This document shows, piece after piece, positions 36,427 to 49,060 of a stretch of 64,000 nt of DNA (position 1 is the stretch's first letter; every line of letters begins with the position of its first letter). This DNA is from Neurospora intermedia. Taxonomy: Eukaryota; Ascomycota; Sordariomycetes; Sordariales; Sordariaceae. The notes beneath the pieces were generated by a model. It saw only the letters and a list, made by a program, of their open reading frames with translations. It was not told where the DNA came from and searched no databases. Location: contig BTPP01000002.1 in NCBI GenBank assembly GCA_037102815.1, forward strand, positions 4,650,001 through 4,714,000, given 5' to 3'. The position numbers and the translations under genes are program-made.

Positions 36427-38220
36427 ATGGCAGACCAGACACCAAACGTGGGAAGTCAACCGACGTCGAAGCCATCAACGCCGAATGTGACTCCCGGCTC
36501 GAGGCCCACCACTTCGTCCTCCGCATCGGCCTCTTCGGCACGGCCATACGTACCACAGTTCTCGGCGGCTACACAGCTCATCCTTCAGCGTCTGAAGGCC
36601 AAGGAGGGAAAGAATGATGGCGGCAGTAGTTTCAGTTCAGTCGTATCATCGAAAACGACGGTGATCACGGGCAGCAGTCATATCAAGGTTGAGCAAGATG
36701 CGTTCGAGGACGCAAAGAAGAGGCTTGTGGCGGGCACGGGGATAAAAACCTTGACATCCATGAGCTTAAAAATGCCCCTGGTCCAGCCGAGCATCAAGAT
36801 GCCAACACCAGCACCTACGACGACAGTGAAAAAGAACCTTTCTTTGCCAAGTGCGTCGACAGTACCACGTGCTGCTTCAGGTTCAGGTTCAAATTCGACG
36901 ACCCTTTCACTGCCGCTACCGCCGCCGCCTCCTCCTCCTCCTCAAAAACACAAATCATTAACCTTCAAGAGCGGCACAACGAGTGCCATTAAGAACATCA
37001 ACAGCGGCCTCACGGCATCAGGCAAAGTCTCGGTAGTCAAACCACCCAAGCCTCCTGCCGCTGCCGCCGCCGCCGAAAGTAAATCCAAAAAGGCGAAGAC
37101 GTCAACAGGTAATCCAGTCGGACGTCCCCCCAACACCAGCAAAGCAGCAGCCGCAGCCGCTGAATCCAGCGCTGCCACCACCAACACCACCACTGGCGGT
37201 GGTCACAGACGGAAACGCATCAAACAACAACAAGACGCGGATGAGTTCAGCAGTCTCTCCAGTCTCTCTGATGTATCTGAACTCGAAGACGCCACCACCC
37301 TCATAGGCGCTGCTACCACCGCCCAAACCTCCCTCCTCACCATGACCAAATCCGGCCGCCAAGTCCTCAAACCCACCACCTACAACCCCGCGGCCGTCGA
37401 CGCCGCCAACAAGAAACACCGCAGCACGGCATCAACACACCACTACGGCAAGCGCACAGCCGAGCAAGCCTTGTGCAAGAAATGCACCCGGATGCACAGT
37501 CCCGCCCAAAACCCCATGGTGTTCTGCGACGGGTGCAACGAAGGGTGGCACCAGCGGTGTCATGACCCCCGCATCGAAACCGAAGTCATCCGTGATCCGA
37601 CCAAGGGTTGGGTATGTTCGCTGTGTGTGGCGAAGAGGGAAGGGGGAGGAAACAAGGGTGGTTTGGGTACCAAGAAGGGGCAGCAGCAGAGACGCGAACT
37701 ACTAGAGCAGCAACAACAAGCAAAGGTAGTGGCAACGAGGGAAAGTTGGGCGGATAAACCACCTCAACAGAAACGCGCTTATCTGTCGACGTTGCCGCCG
37801 CAGGAGCTGGTGGGATTGATCATGGCTGCGTTGGAGGTGAAGCCTGATTTGCCGATATTTCCTGGTTCTTCTCCTGGTGGTACTAGTACATCCAAGGGGT
37901 CCAACAACAACAACAATAACAACAACAGCAATGGAAAGGGACACAAGGGTTCCTCGGGACCAAATGGCAAGAGTCTAAAAGATGTGATTCTCTCCCGAGA
38001 AACGAGCCAAGAGAACCAAGGCGGAGAGGAAGGTGACGAAGAAGAGTACGACCCGCTAGTGGCTCTGTGGCCTGAGCCGGGCAAGGGTCTGTACAGCACG
38101 CTACCCTTTGACGTGGACGATGATGATTACATGGTTGACAACGGCGACTTTGAGGCTTTCAGTTCGATTGTGTATGATGATAGAGGGAGAAAGGTGTTGG
38201 AGAATGGCTTGAGGGTATAG
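36427..38220 (+). CDS. PHD-finger protein, probable chromatin reader
   Basis: A single 597-residue ORF from the ATG at 36427 (context CATCATGGC) to TAG. The first 345 residues are Ser/Thr/Pro/Ala-rich and disordered, with an eight-Pro run, Ala runs and Lys-rich patches that suggest nuclear location (SKSKKAKTS, HRRKRIK). A GRPPNTSKA segment resembles an AT-hook. One PHD zinc finger spans about residues 350-400, in the order CKKC, FCDGC, WHQRC and CSLC, the C4HC3 pattern that often binds the histone H3 tail. Behind it is a helical segment, QKRAYLSTLPPQELVGLIMA, an Asn tract and an acidic C-terminus with DVDDDDYMVDNGDFEAFSSI. The complex it serves is not evident from the sequence. Confidence 0.9.
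   Translation: MADQTPNVGSQPTSKPSTPNVTPGSRPTTSSSASASSARPYVPQFSAATQLILQRLKAKEGKNDGGSSFSSVVSSKTTVITGSSHIKVEQDAFEDAKKRLVAGTGIKTLTSMSLKMPLVQPSIKMPTPAPTTTVKKNLSLPSASTVPRAASGSGSNSTTLSLPLPPPPPPPPQKHKSLTFKSGTTSAIKNINSGLTASGKVSVVKPPKPPAAAAAAESKSKKAKTSTGNPVGRPPNTSKAAAAAAESSAATTNTTTGGGHRRKRIKQQQDADEFSSLSSLSDVSELEDATTLIGAATTAQTSLLTMTKSGRQVLKPTTYNPAAVDAANKKHRSTASTHHYGKRTAEQALCKKCTRMHSPAQNPMVFCDGCNEGWHQRCHDPRIETEVIRDPTKGWVCSLCVAKREGGGNKGGLGTKKGQQQRRELLEQQQQAKVVATRESWADKPPQQKRAYLSTLPPQELVGLIMAALEVKPDLPIFPGSSPGGTSTSKGSNNNNNNNNSNGKGHKGSSGPNGKSLKDVILSRETSQENQGGEEGDEEEYDPLVALWPEPGKGLYSTLPFDVDDDDYMVDNGDFEAFSSIVYDDRGRKVLENGLRV
37903..37929 (+). repeat. AAC-type repeat encoding poly-Asn
   Basis: Nine Asn/Ser codons, mostly AAC with one AAT and a final AGC, inside the PHD-finger gene. 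An in-frame low-complexity tract. Confidence 0.85.
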
Positions 38221-38923
38221 GAAGACTCTGAAGTTGTCTCTCGCGGGACTCGGCAGTTCCTCGCCTCAAGAAAGGTACGGGGCGAGACGAGCTAGGTTTG
38301 GCCTCTGATCAGCATTGATTATACTACGTGTAATGTACGATATTCATGAGCTGAACCCACTGTCCTAGGTTTGCCACATTGAAAGGACATTTACTTGCCG
38401 CGGTTTCTTGAACCGTTTGAAATATCATGGATTGTGGGGTTTCCGTGCCTCCGAGAAAATGCAGCCAACTGACGCCAACTCATTTGGTAGCTTTGAGCAG
38501 GTGCAAGTTGTATTTATCTTGGGCAAGCGAATGCTCGATTCGGTCACTAGATATGCAAACATCTCTATCATCACGCCATACGCAACATTCATGTCTCTTG
38601 CGGCTTTTGTTCTCCCCCATTGCTCGCTTCAGGGCTTCCCAGTCCCTCGCCCAGAAGATGCAGTCCATACATTATGTTTCTGTACTTATTCAGCCATATA
38701 TGCGGAACGGAAAAATTCGCCTACTATCAGCAAAGCGTCTCTGCCATCAGAAATTTCAACAGCACCGCGAGCTAGCAAAGACGTCAAAGCCAAGTATAAG
38801 GGGTACCCAGATACTGCCGCCCCGCAGCACAACCTCTTCTCCCTTTAGCCATCACTATTATGCCCCTTTTCCCCCCAAGAAAACCAACACTCATTATTCA
38901 GATAGCGAGAAGACGTAGCGCAA
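38221..38923. other. Convergent intergenic region
   Basis: Lies between the 3' ends of the PHD-finger gene (+) and cot-1 (-). The ORFs at 38408-38918 overlap in two frames, carry no motif and are probably 3' UTR sequence. Confidence 0.5.
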
Positions 38924-40983
<2,060 letters not shown>

Positions 40984-42935
40984 CTTAGTACCTTGTCTCT
41001 AAACGGTAAACAGTGGATTCCGGGAGTATGTAGCGGGAAGGGCGCAAGCGAGCTCAGACGAGATTCCGAGGGACGGCAGATGGAGAAACGATCAGAGTCG
41101 AGCTCCCAGACCGATCGATGGGATCTATGCGCACAGAAAGGGGTTTGTGTACAAGACGGGATAGGTATGGGGAGACGGGAGGAAAGGAGGTTGCTTTTTC
41201 TTGGGACCAGGGTCCAACGAGGATCGAACGACGGTTGGCTGGATGGTAGGGATGGGAATCGATGGCGGCCAGGCTGGGGGGGCAGGTGGTTGAGTGGCAC
41301 CGTCCGAAGTGGAAGTGTCCCGCTGGAACGTGCAGTCGATAGGTGCAGGTGTGGAAGTGGAAGCAAAGTGGAAGCGTGACGGGACGGAGCCTCTCCAGCC
41401 TACAGGAAGGACGGGAGTCTGACAGGAGCACTGGCTGGAGGCGATTCAGGGCGCTGTAATTCGGAGGACCTACGGACGACGGACGTATCAGAAGAACGGA
41501 AGCAGGTGGGGCAGGGTCCCTGCGGTATCAGCTAACAACCTAACAAATCTATAAGTGACCAAGACATACATAGACTATGATGATATGAGACAGTCACGGG
41601 CACGTTCAAAGGACACCTTGGATAACAACAGATAACTAGGAGCATCTTCACGTTTCTGTTTTCTGTTGCCACAGGAAGCTGGCCTCGATGTGAATCCGGT
41701 ACACGATGCCCAGGAATAAGGAGGTCGTAGAAAGAGGGGTTCCATGTTTGGGATGACAAGCCCAGGTCCAGTGGTGAGCTCCAGGCCGAAACAGGACCAA
41801 CTAACTATGGGTGCCCTGGTCGACCTGAAAACCCCTGACTCCAACCTCATCGTCGTCAACTCGTTGCTGTCTGTTCCGCACTGCTGCCATCTTTTTGTGC
41901 CTCACGAGCACAGTGAACCACCAGTCCCCCGAGTGTTGAAGCTCGACGCAACGGCATGGGACCTCGAGAGCATCGAGACTCTGGTCCGGGAATTTATTAC
42001 TGGCTGGGAGCGGGCACTCCCGGGTCTGCAATTGATCGAAGGGGCATCCTGGTGGAGCTGAAGGTGGGGTGAACACGCTTAGCGCCATTGACACCGCATC
42101 TTCCCTGGGTGCTCCTGTTCTTTCAGGGGTTGCAGCGTCTCGGAACAGTTGTGCCCATTGACCACGCAGGAGGTCATCATGATCGCTGACAGCACATGAA
42201 GCCCAAGTCGACACGACGGAGTATACAATTACCTACTGTAGAGAAATCCTCTACGATGCTTCAGCAGAAAAGCCAGGGAAAGCAGAACATGGAACAGATA
42301 GCCCGACTTATACAAGCTCATGTACCCTTTGCAAAGGCTTTGAGAACCCATAGTTCTGGGTCAAATAGATGGAACTTGCCTCAATCGGGCTCAAGAGACG
42401 GCAGACAAACCCCCCAAGTTATAAGAATAAAGTCCAGACATGAGACTATCTTGAAAATCTGAACATTTCATCTTGGGCTGTTCCAAGTCTGCGTGGTCTG
42501 CATTTACACACTAAAAGTGTCACTGGCATGACGTGCGGTTGACCTTCGCATATGGCCCGTGCACAGCCACTAAACGCGATGTAAGATGCAGGTGCCGCCG
42601 CGGGAATGCCTTATCGGCTTATCGCGATAAGAAAGTGCTTCGGGGACCCGAATTTTGGCAGTCGGGTGCTCCGCTGCACCGGCCCCAAGGTCCTCGACGG
42701 AGCTCCTAGTACGGAGTCGCTGTCCGTAGTCCGTACAATTATCACGGATTCCCTCGTCCTCTTCAAGTTTTCTTCCAACTGTGACGTCCCCCGCGAGAAA
42801 CGCCCCCGAGCTCTCCCTACGATACCCCTCGCGCCGTCACAGCAGTAAGCTGCATGCGCCCGTAATTGCGCAAACTCCATCACCACACGACATACATTAG
42901 AGTAATAGCATCAAGCCAGCCCAACACTTTATACC
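40984..42935. other. Divergent intergenic region between cot-1 and tim54
   Basis: About 2 kb containing the cot-1 promoter and 5' UTR (40984 to about 41500, GC-rich and open in both directions) and the tim54 promoter. GATCGA hexamers occur at 41113-41118 and 41222-41227. No additional gene is supported; the 266- and 268-codon ORFs at 40560-41379 overlap the cot-1 first exons and leader and are shadows. Confidence 0.55.
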
Positions 42936-44401
42936 ATGGCCGACCCAGTACCCCCGGCGTCCACCGCGCCGCCTGCCGCTCCGGCTGCAACTACGGCTAC
43001 AGTATGTTACACTTTGGCTACTTCGAACTTAATCGTACCTCTGAAGATTGCTAACATCACACCTAGCCTCCTCCTCCTCCTCCTCCTCCGAAAGCCCCCA
43101 GGCCGCAGAACCAGGCACTTCGCATGCTCGGTCTGCCTAACCTGCCCAACAAGCTCCCCTCCCGAAATTGGATGATCTTCTGGACCGTCTCGGCCTCTAT
43201 TACAGCTGCAATCATTTACGACCGCCGCGAAAAGAGGCGAAACATCGCGAAATGGAGACACGCCGTCGAGCACCTGGCTGCCGAGCCCATCACCGATAAA
43301 CTCGGCCTTGAACAGCCGCGCAAGCTGACCATCTACCTCTCCGCCCCGCCCGGCGACGGCCTGCGGGTCGCTCAGGATCACTACACAGAATACGTCAAGC
43401 CTGTTCTTGCCGCCAGTGGCTTGGACTGGGAGTTTGTGCAGGGCCGCCGGGAAGGCGACGTGCGCGCCGTAGTCGCAGAAAGACTGCGCAAGGTGCGCCG
43501 TGGCTGGGAGAACAAAGAGGAGCAGGACCCCAACCGCGAGCCTACCAAGGACGAGTTGATAGAGATCTACCGCCAGCAGCGCGGCATCAAGGACTACGAG
43601 GGTGTTCGCGGCGATGTTGTCATTGGCCGTCACACATGGAAGGAGTACCTCCGGGGTCTGCACGAGGGTTGGTTAGGGCCGCTGGTCGCGCCCGCTGAGC
43701 CTGCGCCGCTCCCTCCCACACCCGCACCCGCTGCGGCCGAGGGTAGCGCATCCACAGAAGACAAACCCGCCGAGGAGAAGAAGGAGGAGGAAGCCCCGAA
43801 GCCCAAGCGCCCACCCCAACCCAAGCCATACAACACGACCTCCGATTACCCGTCCGAGACCCTTCACCCCCTGACGCCACAGGAACTCACCCCTGCGGTC
43901 CCTATCCGTGAGCCTCACATTCTCGGCTTCCTCAACACCCCTACACGCATGGTTCGATTCTTCAACCGCCGCTCACTCGCCGACGACATCGGCCGCGAAG
44001 TCGCTGCTGTGTGCCTGGCAACCCACCGCGAGTTCCAGCAACAAACCAACCCAGACGCGCCTTCTACCGATTCGGTGCAGTATGAGCAGGCGAAGGAGCT
44101 CGAGTGGGAGGAGCAGGACTGGCCCAAGAAGGTATGGAAGGAGGATGAGGCCGATGCCGATAAGGAAGTGACGGAAAAGATCCATACCAAGCCCGTAGTC
44201 ATGGACCCAAGACTTGCGCACCGCATGAGGAGGTTTGCCTTGACGCCCGAGGACGAGGATCGGGTGAGCAAGATTAAAGTGCCTGAGGAGGAGGTCGAGG
44301 GCTGGATCAAGGGTTCATTGAGAAAGGCCTGTCAATGGGGCTACGACAAGGCCTTCAACAAGAAGAAGCTTGTCCCTTTGGAGGATAAGGATGTTGAGTA
44401 A
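42936..44401 (+). CDS. tim54: Mitochondrial import inner membrane translocase subunit Tim54
   Basis: Subunit of the TIM22 complex, which inserts carrier proteins into the mitochondrial inner membrane. Two exons, 42936-43001 and 43067-44401, give 466 aa. The intron 43002-43066 has GTATGT, GCTAAC and a TAG acceptor. Exon 1 encodes a Pro/Ala-rich start and exon 2 opens with eight Pro codons. The family core follows: LRMLGLPNLPNKLPSRNW, then one membrane segment (MIFWTVSASITAAIIY) stopped by DRREKRR. Next come the large intermembrane-space domain with LTIYLSAPPGDGLRVAQDHY and DVVIGRHTWKEYLRGLHEGW, a variable Pro/Glu-rich linker, and a C-terminal part with HILGFLNTPTRMVRFFNRR and MRRFALTPEDEDRV. 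The layout is typical of Tim54. Confidence 0.95.
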
Positions 44402-44752
44402 GCGAGGTGGTACTGTTGATACAGGAAACTTGTGTTGAACTGACATCTTATCCTCATGTACAAACAAAAGATATAAAGGAGGTACATGTTACGATCACAG
44501 TGTATGAATAAGCAGTGGCTGACAAAAGCTGGTTGTGGACTAGTTGTTGGGTATATAAAAGGGCTAGGTGTTAGCGGGTTGCTATTTAGATGAGATTGGC
44601 GATATCTCTGATCATTCCAGCCCTCCTCTTCCACACAGCATATATAATGAGACTCCTCTTCCAGTAAACTCGTGTGAATCAAGTAGTTCAACCAAGTCAA
44701 CTCCTGCCTTGTCAGGAGCCCCGTTTTCATTTTTCATCCCCCTATAAATTGC
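44402..44752. other. Short convergent intergenic region
   Basis: About 350 bp between the 3' ends of tim54 (+) and the NIP30-type gene (-); 3' UTRs only. Confidence 0.6.
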
Positions 44753-45790
44753 TCACTCATCATCCTCATCCGACGATGCATATGAAACAAGTCCACCAAG
44801 GGGCTTTTTCACGGGTGCCGTAGCGGTAGCCGTAGCTGTAGCCGTAGCCTTGGCCGGCTGAGAAACCACCGTGTTCTCCTCCCCTTCCTCCTCCTTCTCC
44901 TTCTTCTTTTTCCCTTCCTCCCCTCCACTCCTAGCCCTCTTCACCCCCGGCACCAACCTTTTTCCCTCTCCCATCCTCCTCCTCTTTCTCCCTGCACCTC
45001 CCGCCCCACTCAAAAACATCAACTCCTCCTCACCCAACCCACCATCATCCTCCCCATCCTCTCCATCCCCCTCTTGTTCTTCACCTTTTTGCCGCTGCTG
45101 CAACTCCCTAAACTTCCGCAACCCCCCCTCTTCTTCTCTTCGTCTCTCTTCCTCCTCCCTCCTCTTCCTCTCCGCCACCCCCTCAAGAAACTCAATCTCA
45201 TCGTCGTCCAAAGCGCGGAACTGGTTCTTGATCTTGTTGGCTTCTTCAAAGGCCGCTTGCTTGGCTGCCTTGTTGGCTTGGAGGACTTCGTAAAGGGATT
45301 TTGGTTGTTGTTCAGTGGCTGCTAGACCACCACCGCCACCGCCGCCGATGGTGGGCATGGAAGAAGAAGAAGAAGAAGAAGCAGAAGAGCGTTTCTTGGC
45401 TTCGAGTTCGGCTTGGACGGTGAGCCATTCCTGGGACTTTTTGGAGGCGGCGGCGGCTGGCGGGAGAGGGGTTTGGGTGGATGATGCTGGTGTTGGTGCT
45501 GCTGCTGGTGCTGATGCAGGTGCTGTGGCGGCGGGAGTGGGGGATGGGGTTATTGTTGATGTTTTTGATGACGATGAGTTGGTGGTGGTGTTTTGGACAT
45601 TGGCTGGTGTATTGGTGACGGTTGTTGATGTTGTTAATGATGTCGATGGGGCCGTGGAAGTGGCCGCGGCAGCAGCGGTTGATGATGAAGATGTTGGAGG
45701 AGAGACAGATGAAGACGTGACAGTCGCCGGTGTTGCTACCTCCCCCGTAGAGGGATTGATGACGCCAACGGAAACGAAACGGGAGGACAT
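44753..45790 (-). CDS. NIP30/FAM192A-domain nuclear protein (PSME3-interacting type)
   Basis: A single 345-residue ORF from the ATG at 45790-45788. After MSSRFVSVGVINPSTGEV, the first 110 residues are Ser/Thr/Ala low complexity. The NIP30 signature follows: SLYEVLQANKAAKQAAFEEA then NKIKNQFRALDDDEIEFLEG, which aligns with the animal motif of the form LxExLxxNKxxKxxEyEE...KNqxrgLdedE.FLd. A Glu/Arg-rich helix, an acidic patch (EGDGEDGEDDGG), basic clusters likely to act as nuclear signals (GRKRRR, KKKKEKEEE) and an AT dipeptide repeat precede the conserved-looking acidic tail LVSYASSDEDDE. The animal relative binds proteasome activator PA28-gamma; whether the fungal protein does so is unknown, since fungi generally lack a clear PA28. 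Confidence 0.85.
   Translation of the reverse strand: MSSRFVSVGVINPSTGEVATPATVTSSSVSPPTSSSSTAAAAATSTAPSTSLTTSTTVTNTPANVQNTTTNSSSSKTSTITPSPTPAATAPASAPAAAPTPASSTQTPLPPAAAASKKSQEWLTVQAELEAKKRSSASSSSSSSMPTIGGGGGGGLAATEQQPKSLYEVLQANKAAKQAAFEEANKIKNQFRALDDDEIEFLEGVAERKRREEEERRREEEGGLRKFRELQQRQKGEEQEGDGEDGEDDGGLGEEELMFLSGAGGAGRKRRRMGEGKRLVPGVKRARSGGEEGKKKKEKEEEGEENTVVSQPAKATATATATATAPVKKPLGGLVSYASSDEDDE
44816..44853. repeat. Hexanucleotide repeat encoding Ala-Thr
   Basis: Imperfect tandem GTAGCC/GTAGCG/GTAGCT units that on the minus strand read as a run of Ala-Thr dipeptides near the C-terminus of the NIP30-type protein. Confidence 0.8.
45360..45380. repeat. (GAA)7 microsatellite inside a coding region
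   Basis: Seven GAA units on the plus strand, read on the minus strand as Ser codons in the NIP30-type gene. Confidence 0.9.
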
Positions 45791-48040
45791 TTTCCAGTGA
45801 ACTTTTCAAAGATGGTTCGAAATTGTCTTGTAGACGGAACTGATTGTCTGGGATGTTTGGGATGTTTGAGGTAATCTTCGCTGTGTCGTCCGGTTGTAAG
45901 GTGATTTCAGAATGACTGACATCCAAAGATCACCGGGCCTTTCTCGACAATTGAAGAAATCTACGAAACGCACAACGAGTTTGATTGCTGTGATCGTGTG
46001 TCGTAGTTACAATGACCAGGTGGTTCATTTCATGATCGAGTCTCAAAACTTGAAACCCTTTTAGCGTTTGGTCGGTATGTCTGCCGGTAGGAAAAGCCAC
46101 CAATCACAGCAGGGAGGGTGGAGCATTGCGCTGCTTGAACATTATTTCGAGTCGACATTCGACAGCTCAACTATCTCAACTTCATACAAGCTCCAAAGCA
46201 TCAAAGGAAGATTCAAACCCAAGAACAGCATGCGGCACGTCACAGATTGAAACGCATGAAATTGCGGGAATTGGTTCATCGAATATTTTTTGTTTTGTTT
46301 ATTCATCAGAGCATTGTAAAACTGGCAGTAAGAGGTGCCTTCAATGTGCTCGTCATTGCTGTCAGCTCATCATTGCAATGCACTCTACTACTCGATTTCG
46401 TCGGCAGATGCTGTCCGATATCACCCCGAACTTCTTGAACCATGGTCAATTCCACTGATATCTCGATCCAGCTGCTGCTGAACGGCGCCGTCAATTGCAA
46501 GTTGACACTCACAATGCCCGGTTTTAATCATCTTTTGCTTCCTCCCATCATCCCATTCTTTTCCACTCCCACATGCCCGCAATGCTCGTAAATCATGAGG
46601 GTATTTCGCGGGTAACAAATCCATCCCTACTGGCACGACGACCAGTTTAACCCCAAACGAACCCGTCTACCGTTTTGAACGGAGTTGCAAGTCTTCCCAC
46701 TCTACAACCAGATGTCGGTCTTCGAGAAGAATAAAAAAAAAAGAAAAGAAAAGAAATAAAAAAAAGAGAAAAAAACACCAAAGTCAAAGAAAACAACCAC
46801 CATCTAAGTCCATAGTCAAGGCAAACAGAAAGACAACGTAAACGCTGTCCAGGTGTTCACCGAGTATCAACAGGAGGCAAGTCTTGGGGCCACCCTTGAC
46901 ATGCAGCGATGAATGACTCGACAGGCAACCCAGAGTGTGGCGTTGAACGTAAGAAACGACACACAAGAAGAATAAAACAGCAATCGAGCCCCCTTTTTTC
47001 CGCAAAAATGCAAAGCAGCCTCATCTTGATTTTTCCGACCTCATGAACCCCAATCCTGTAAACGCACCAAACCCTGATGGGCAAGAAGAAAAGGAAAGAA
47101 GAAATAGAAAATTTTTACCATGCCCACCTCCAAACTTTTTTGATATATGTAAGGCCTCGAATGTACTTTTGATAGGTGACGCCGCGCGAAGAATGGCCTT
47201 CTTATGTAACTGACCAGCTGCGGTGGACCACACGACCCTTTTTGTGAATGCATAAAACGCAAAAGAACCAGGAAGAAAAACATAAACAACCAGCGAGTGC
47301 AAGTGACTTCGACCCAATGTGATGTCGGCTATCACTCAAGCTTAAACAAGTGGGGCAGTGCTTCTTGTGAGCTGTTGCGACATCGACCACATCGCATCTC
47401 TCGAACTGGTATAACCCATTGGTGCAAATATGTCGTTGATATCAGTGTATGCTGACTCTCGCAACCCAAGTCGACGCTGAAGGGGCCGGGAAAAAAGGTG
47501 GCAGTCGCTGCGGAAGCAAACCGCCCGTCTTGTGTGTTGGAAGAGAAAATGAAAAACTTTTGTCGAATCTATGCCGAATGTGAACAAAGCCCGTGATTTA
47601 GGAATCCAAGAACGCCGGTTTATGAATATTACCGAACCATATACCGAAGAAGAAAACGAAAGTCATTAATCAATGACGAATGGAAGCGTGCAAGTTTGTA
47701 TCCCGCACATGTAAGTACGTTGCGGCTGCCCATCCCATGCCGTGGCAATGCTTCTCCGCTCATGCATGCAAAATGGAGCGAGCAAAGATGGGGATTCGCT
47801 AGGAACAGAATCTGGAGGAGTCTGGTCTTCTGGGCTTTTCAAACGAACCGGTCCATTCGTCGATCGGGGTATCTGAATGCAATGTATCAATTCTCTGATG
47901 TGGCTGTAAAAGAACCTGCACCAGATGAAATGCAGTGAGAAAGCACAGCCTCGAATGAAAAGCTGCGGATGTTGTATGATCACTCAAAACGCCAAAACTC
48001 GTGGCATCGTCGAAACCGTGTCGCAAGTGTCCTTGGCTAT
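45791..48040. other. Intergenic region between the NIP30-type and cyclin genes
   Basis: About 2.25 kb, promoter of the NIP30-type gene on one side and 3' UTR of the cyclin gene on the other. It holds a long A/AAAAG run at about 46733-46773 and short ORFs without motifs. Confidence 0.5.
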
Positions 48041-49060
48041 TTAGCCAACAACCGGCTGTCCGTAGGTGTGACCCATGAAGTATGGAGGCGAGTTGTCCGT
48101 AGCAGCACAAGTAGCGCAGTTACAATCACCGGAAAGGGAATGCTCCCAAACATTGTGGGTGTAGTTCCAGTACCCCGAAGTGCTGTTCTGGTGACGGTTG
48201 GACAAGCCGCGATAGAACGAGTTATATGACGCAGGCTGCTGGTATTGCCGAGAGGCCTGGCAATGGTCCCTAACCGCACTATCGAACCACTCGTTGTAGT
48301 GGGAATTGACCGATGTCGCCGAGTTGACATACTCGGGCGTTCCGTATCCAGAGTCGGGAGGCGTCAACGGCGCCTGCTGCTGCGACCAATGACCCCACAC
48401 GGACTGCTCGTGGCGAGGATAAGCAACGTGAGTGGTTTGGCTGCGCTTGATGCTCGATAGCCTCTCATACTCGGCAATCTGCTTCTGCTCCCAGGCCGAG
48501 GAGAACCGAGATCGGGAAATGTCGGTCTTGATAGGAGGCACAAGGGAGGCCAAGCGTTCGCGGTTGGCCTGAGCTTGTTGCAGTTTCTTCGCCTCTAACC
48601 ATTCCTTCCAGTTTGCCAGCCAGGCATTGTAATCCTCACTCTCATCGAGGTTGACATACAGCCGCCAGCCAATCACACCGAGCCACTCATATTCCAGAGT
48701 GTTGAGTTCCTTGACGGGAATTCCGCTCACTTCGGACCAGGACTTGTTCTGAAAAGTGTTATCGTCCAGAAACTTGCTTCCAAGCAAAAGCGAGATGGTC
48801 AACATGCGCCAGATTTGACCTTCGGAATGGGTGGTCTGGCCGTTAGCCTTCATCATGTTGATGCGCTTGGCAAGGTAGTTCATGCCGAGAAGGATGGTAG
48901 TGCTGGGAAGCCGAGTGGAAGTGAGAATCTGTGACACGAACTTCCTGAAGGCGGTGTTGACGGCATTTTGCGGCATGACAATTCGAGTAGCCATTTCAGA
49001 AACATAATCGGCCATCAACTCGACCTCGTAGTCGAGAACGGCGCAAACACCTCCGGGCAT
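48041..49060 (-). CDS. PHO85-type cyclin (PCL/CLG1-like)
   Basis: A single 339-residue ORF from the ATG at 49060-49058. The cyclin box occupies about residues 15-135: LDYEVELMADYVSEMATRIV, FRKFVSQILTSTRLPSTTIL, LGMNYLAKRI, IWRMLTISLLLGSKFLDDNT, WSEVSGIPVKELNTLEYEWL and GVIGWRLYVN. The pattern of SKFLDDNT, the WSEVSGI segment and LE.E.L matches cyclins that partner the Pho85 kinase, in particular the Clg1-like group. Residues 150-339 are Gln/Ser/Tyr-rich and probably disordered, ending in a Cys-containing CNCATCAATDN segment. The kinase partner is inferred from the family. The leader upstream of the ATG is long and rich in GA/CT. Confidence 0.9.
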   Translation of the reverse strand: MPGGVCAVLDYEVELMADYVSEMATRIVMPQNAVNTAFRKFVSQILTSTRLPSTTILLGMNYLAKRINMMKANGQTTHSEGQIWRMLTISLLLGSKFLDDNTFQNKSWSEVSGIPVKELNTLEYEWLGVIGWRLYVNLDESEDYNAWLANWKEWLEAKKLQQAQANRERLASLVPPIKTDISRSRFSSAWEQKQIAEYERLSSIKRSQTTHVAYPRHEQSVWGHWSQQQAPLTPPDSGYGTPEYVNSATSVNSHYNEWFDSAVRDHCQASRQYQQPASYNSFYRGLSNRHQNSTSGYWNYTHNVWEHSLSGDCNCATCAATDNSPPYFMGHTYGQPVVG

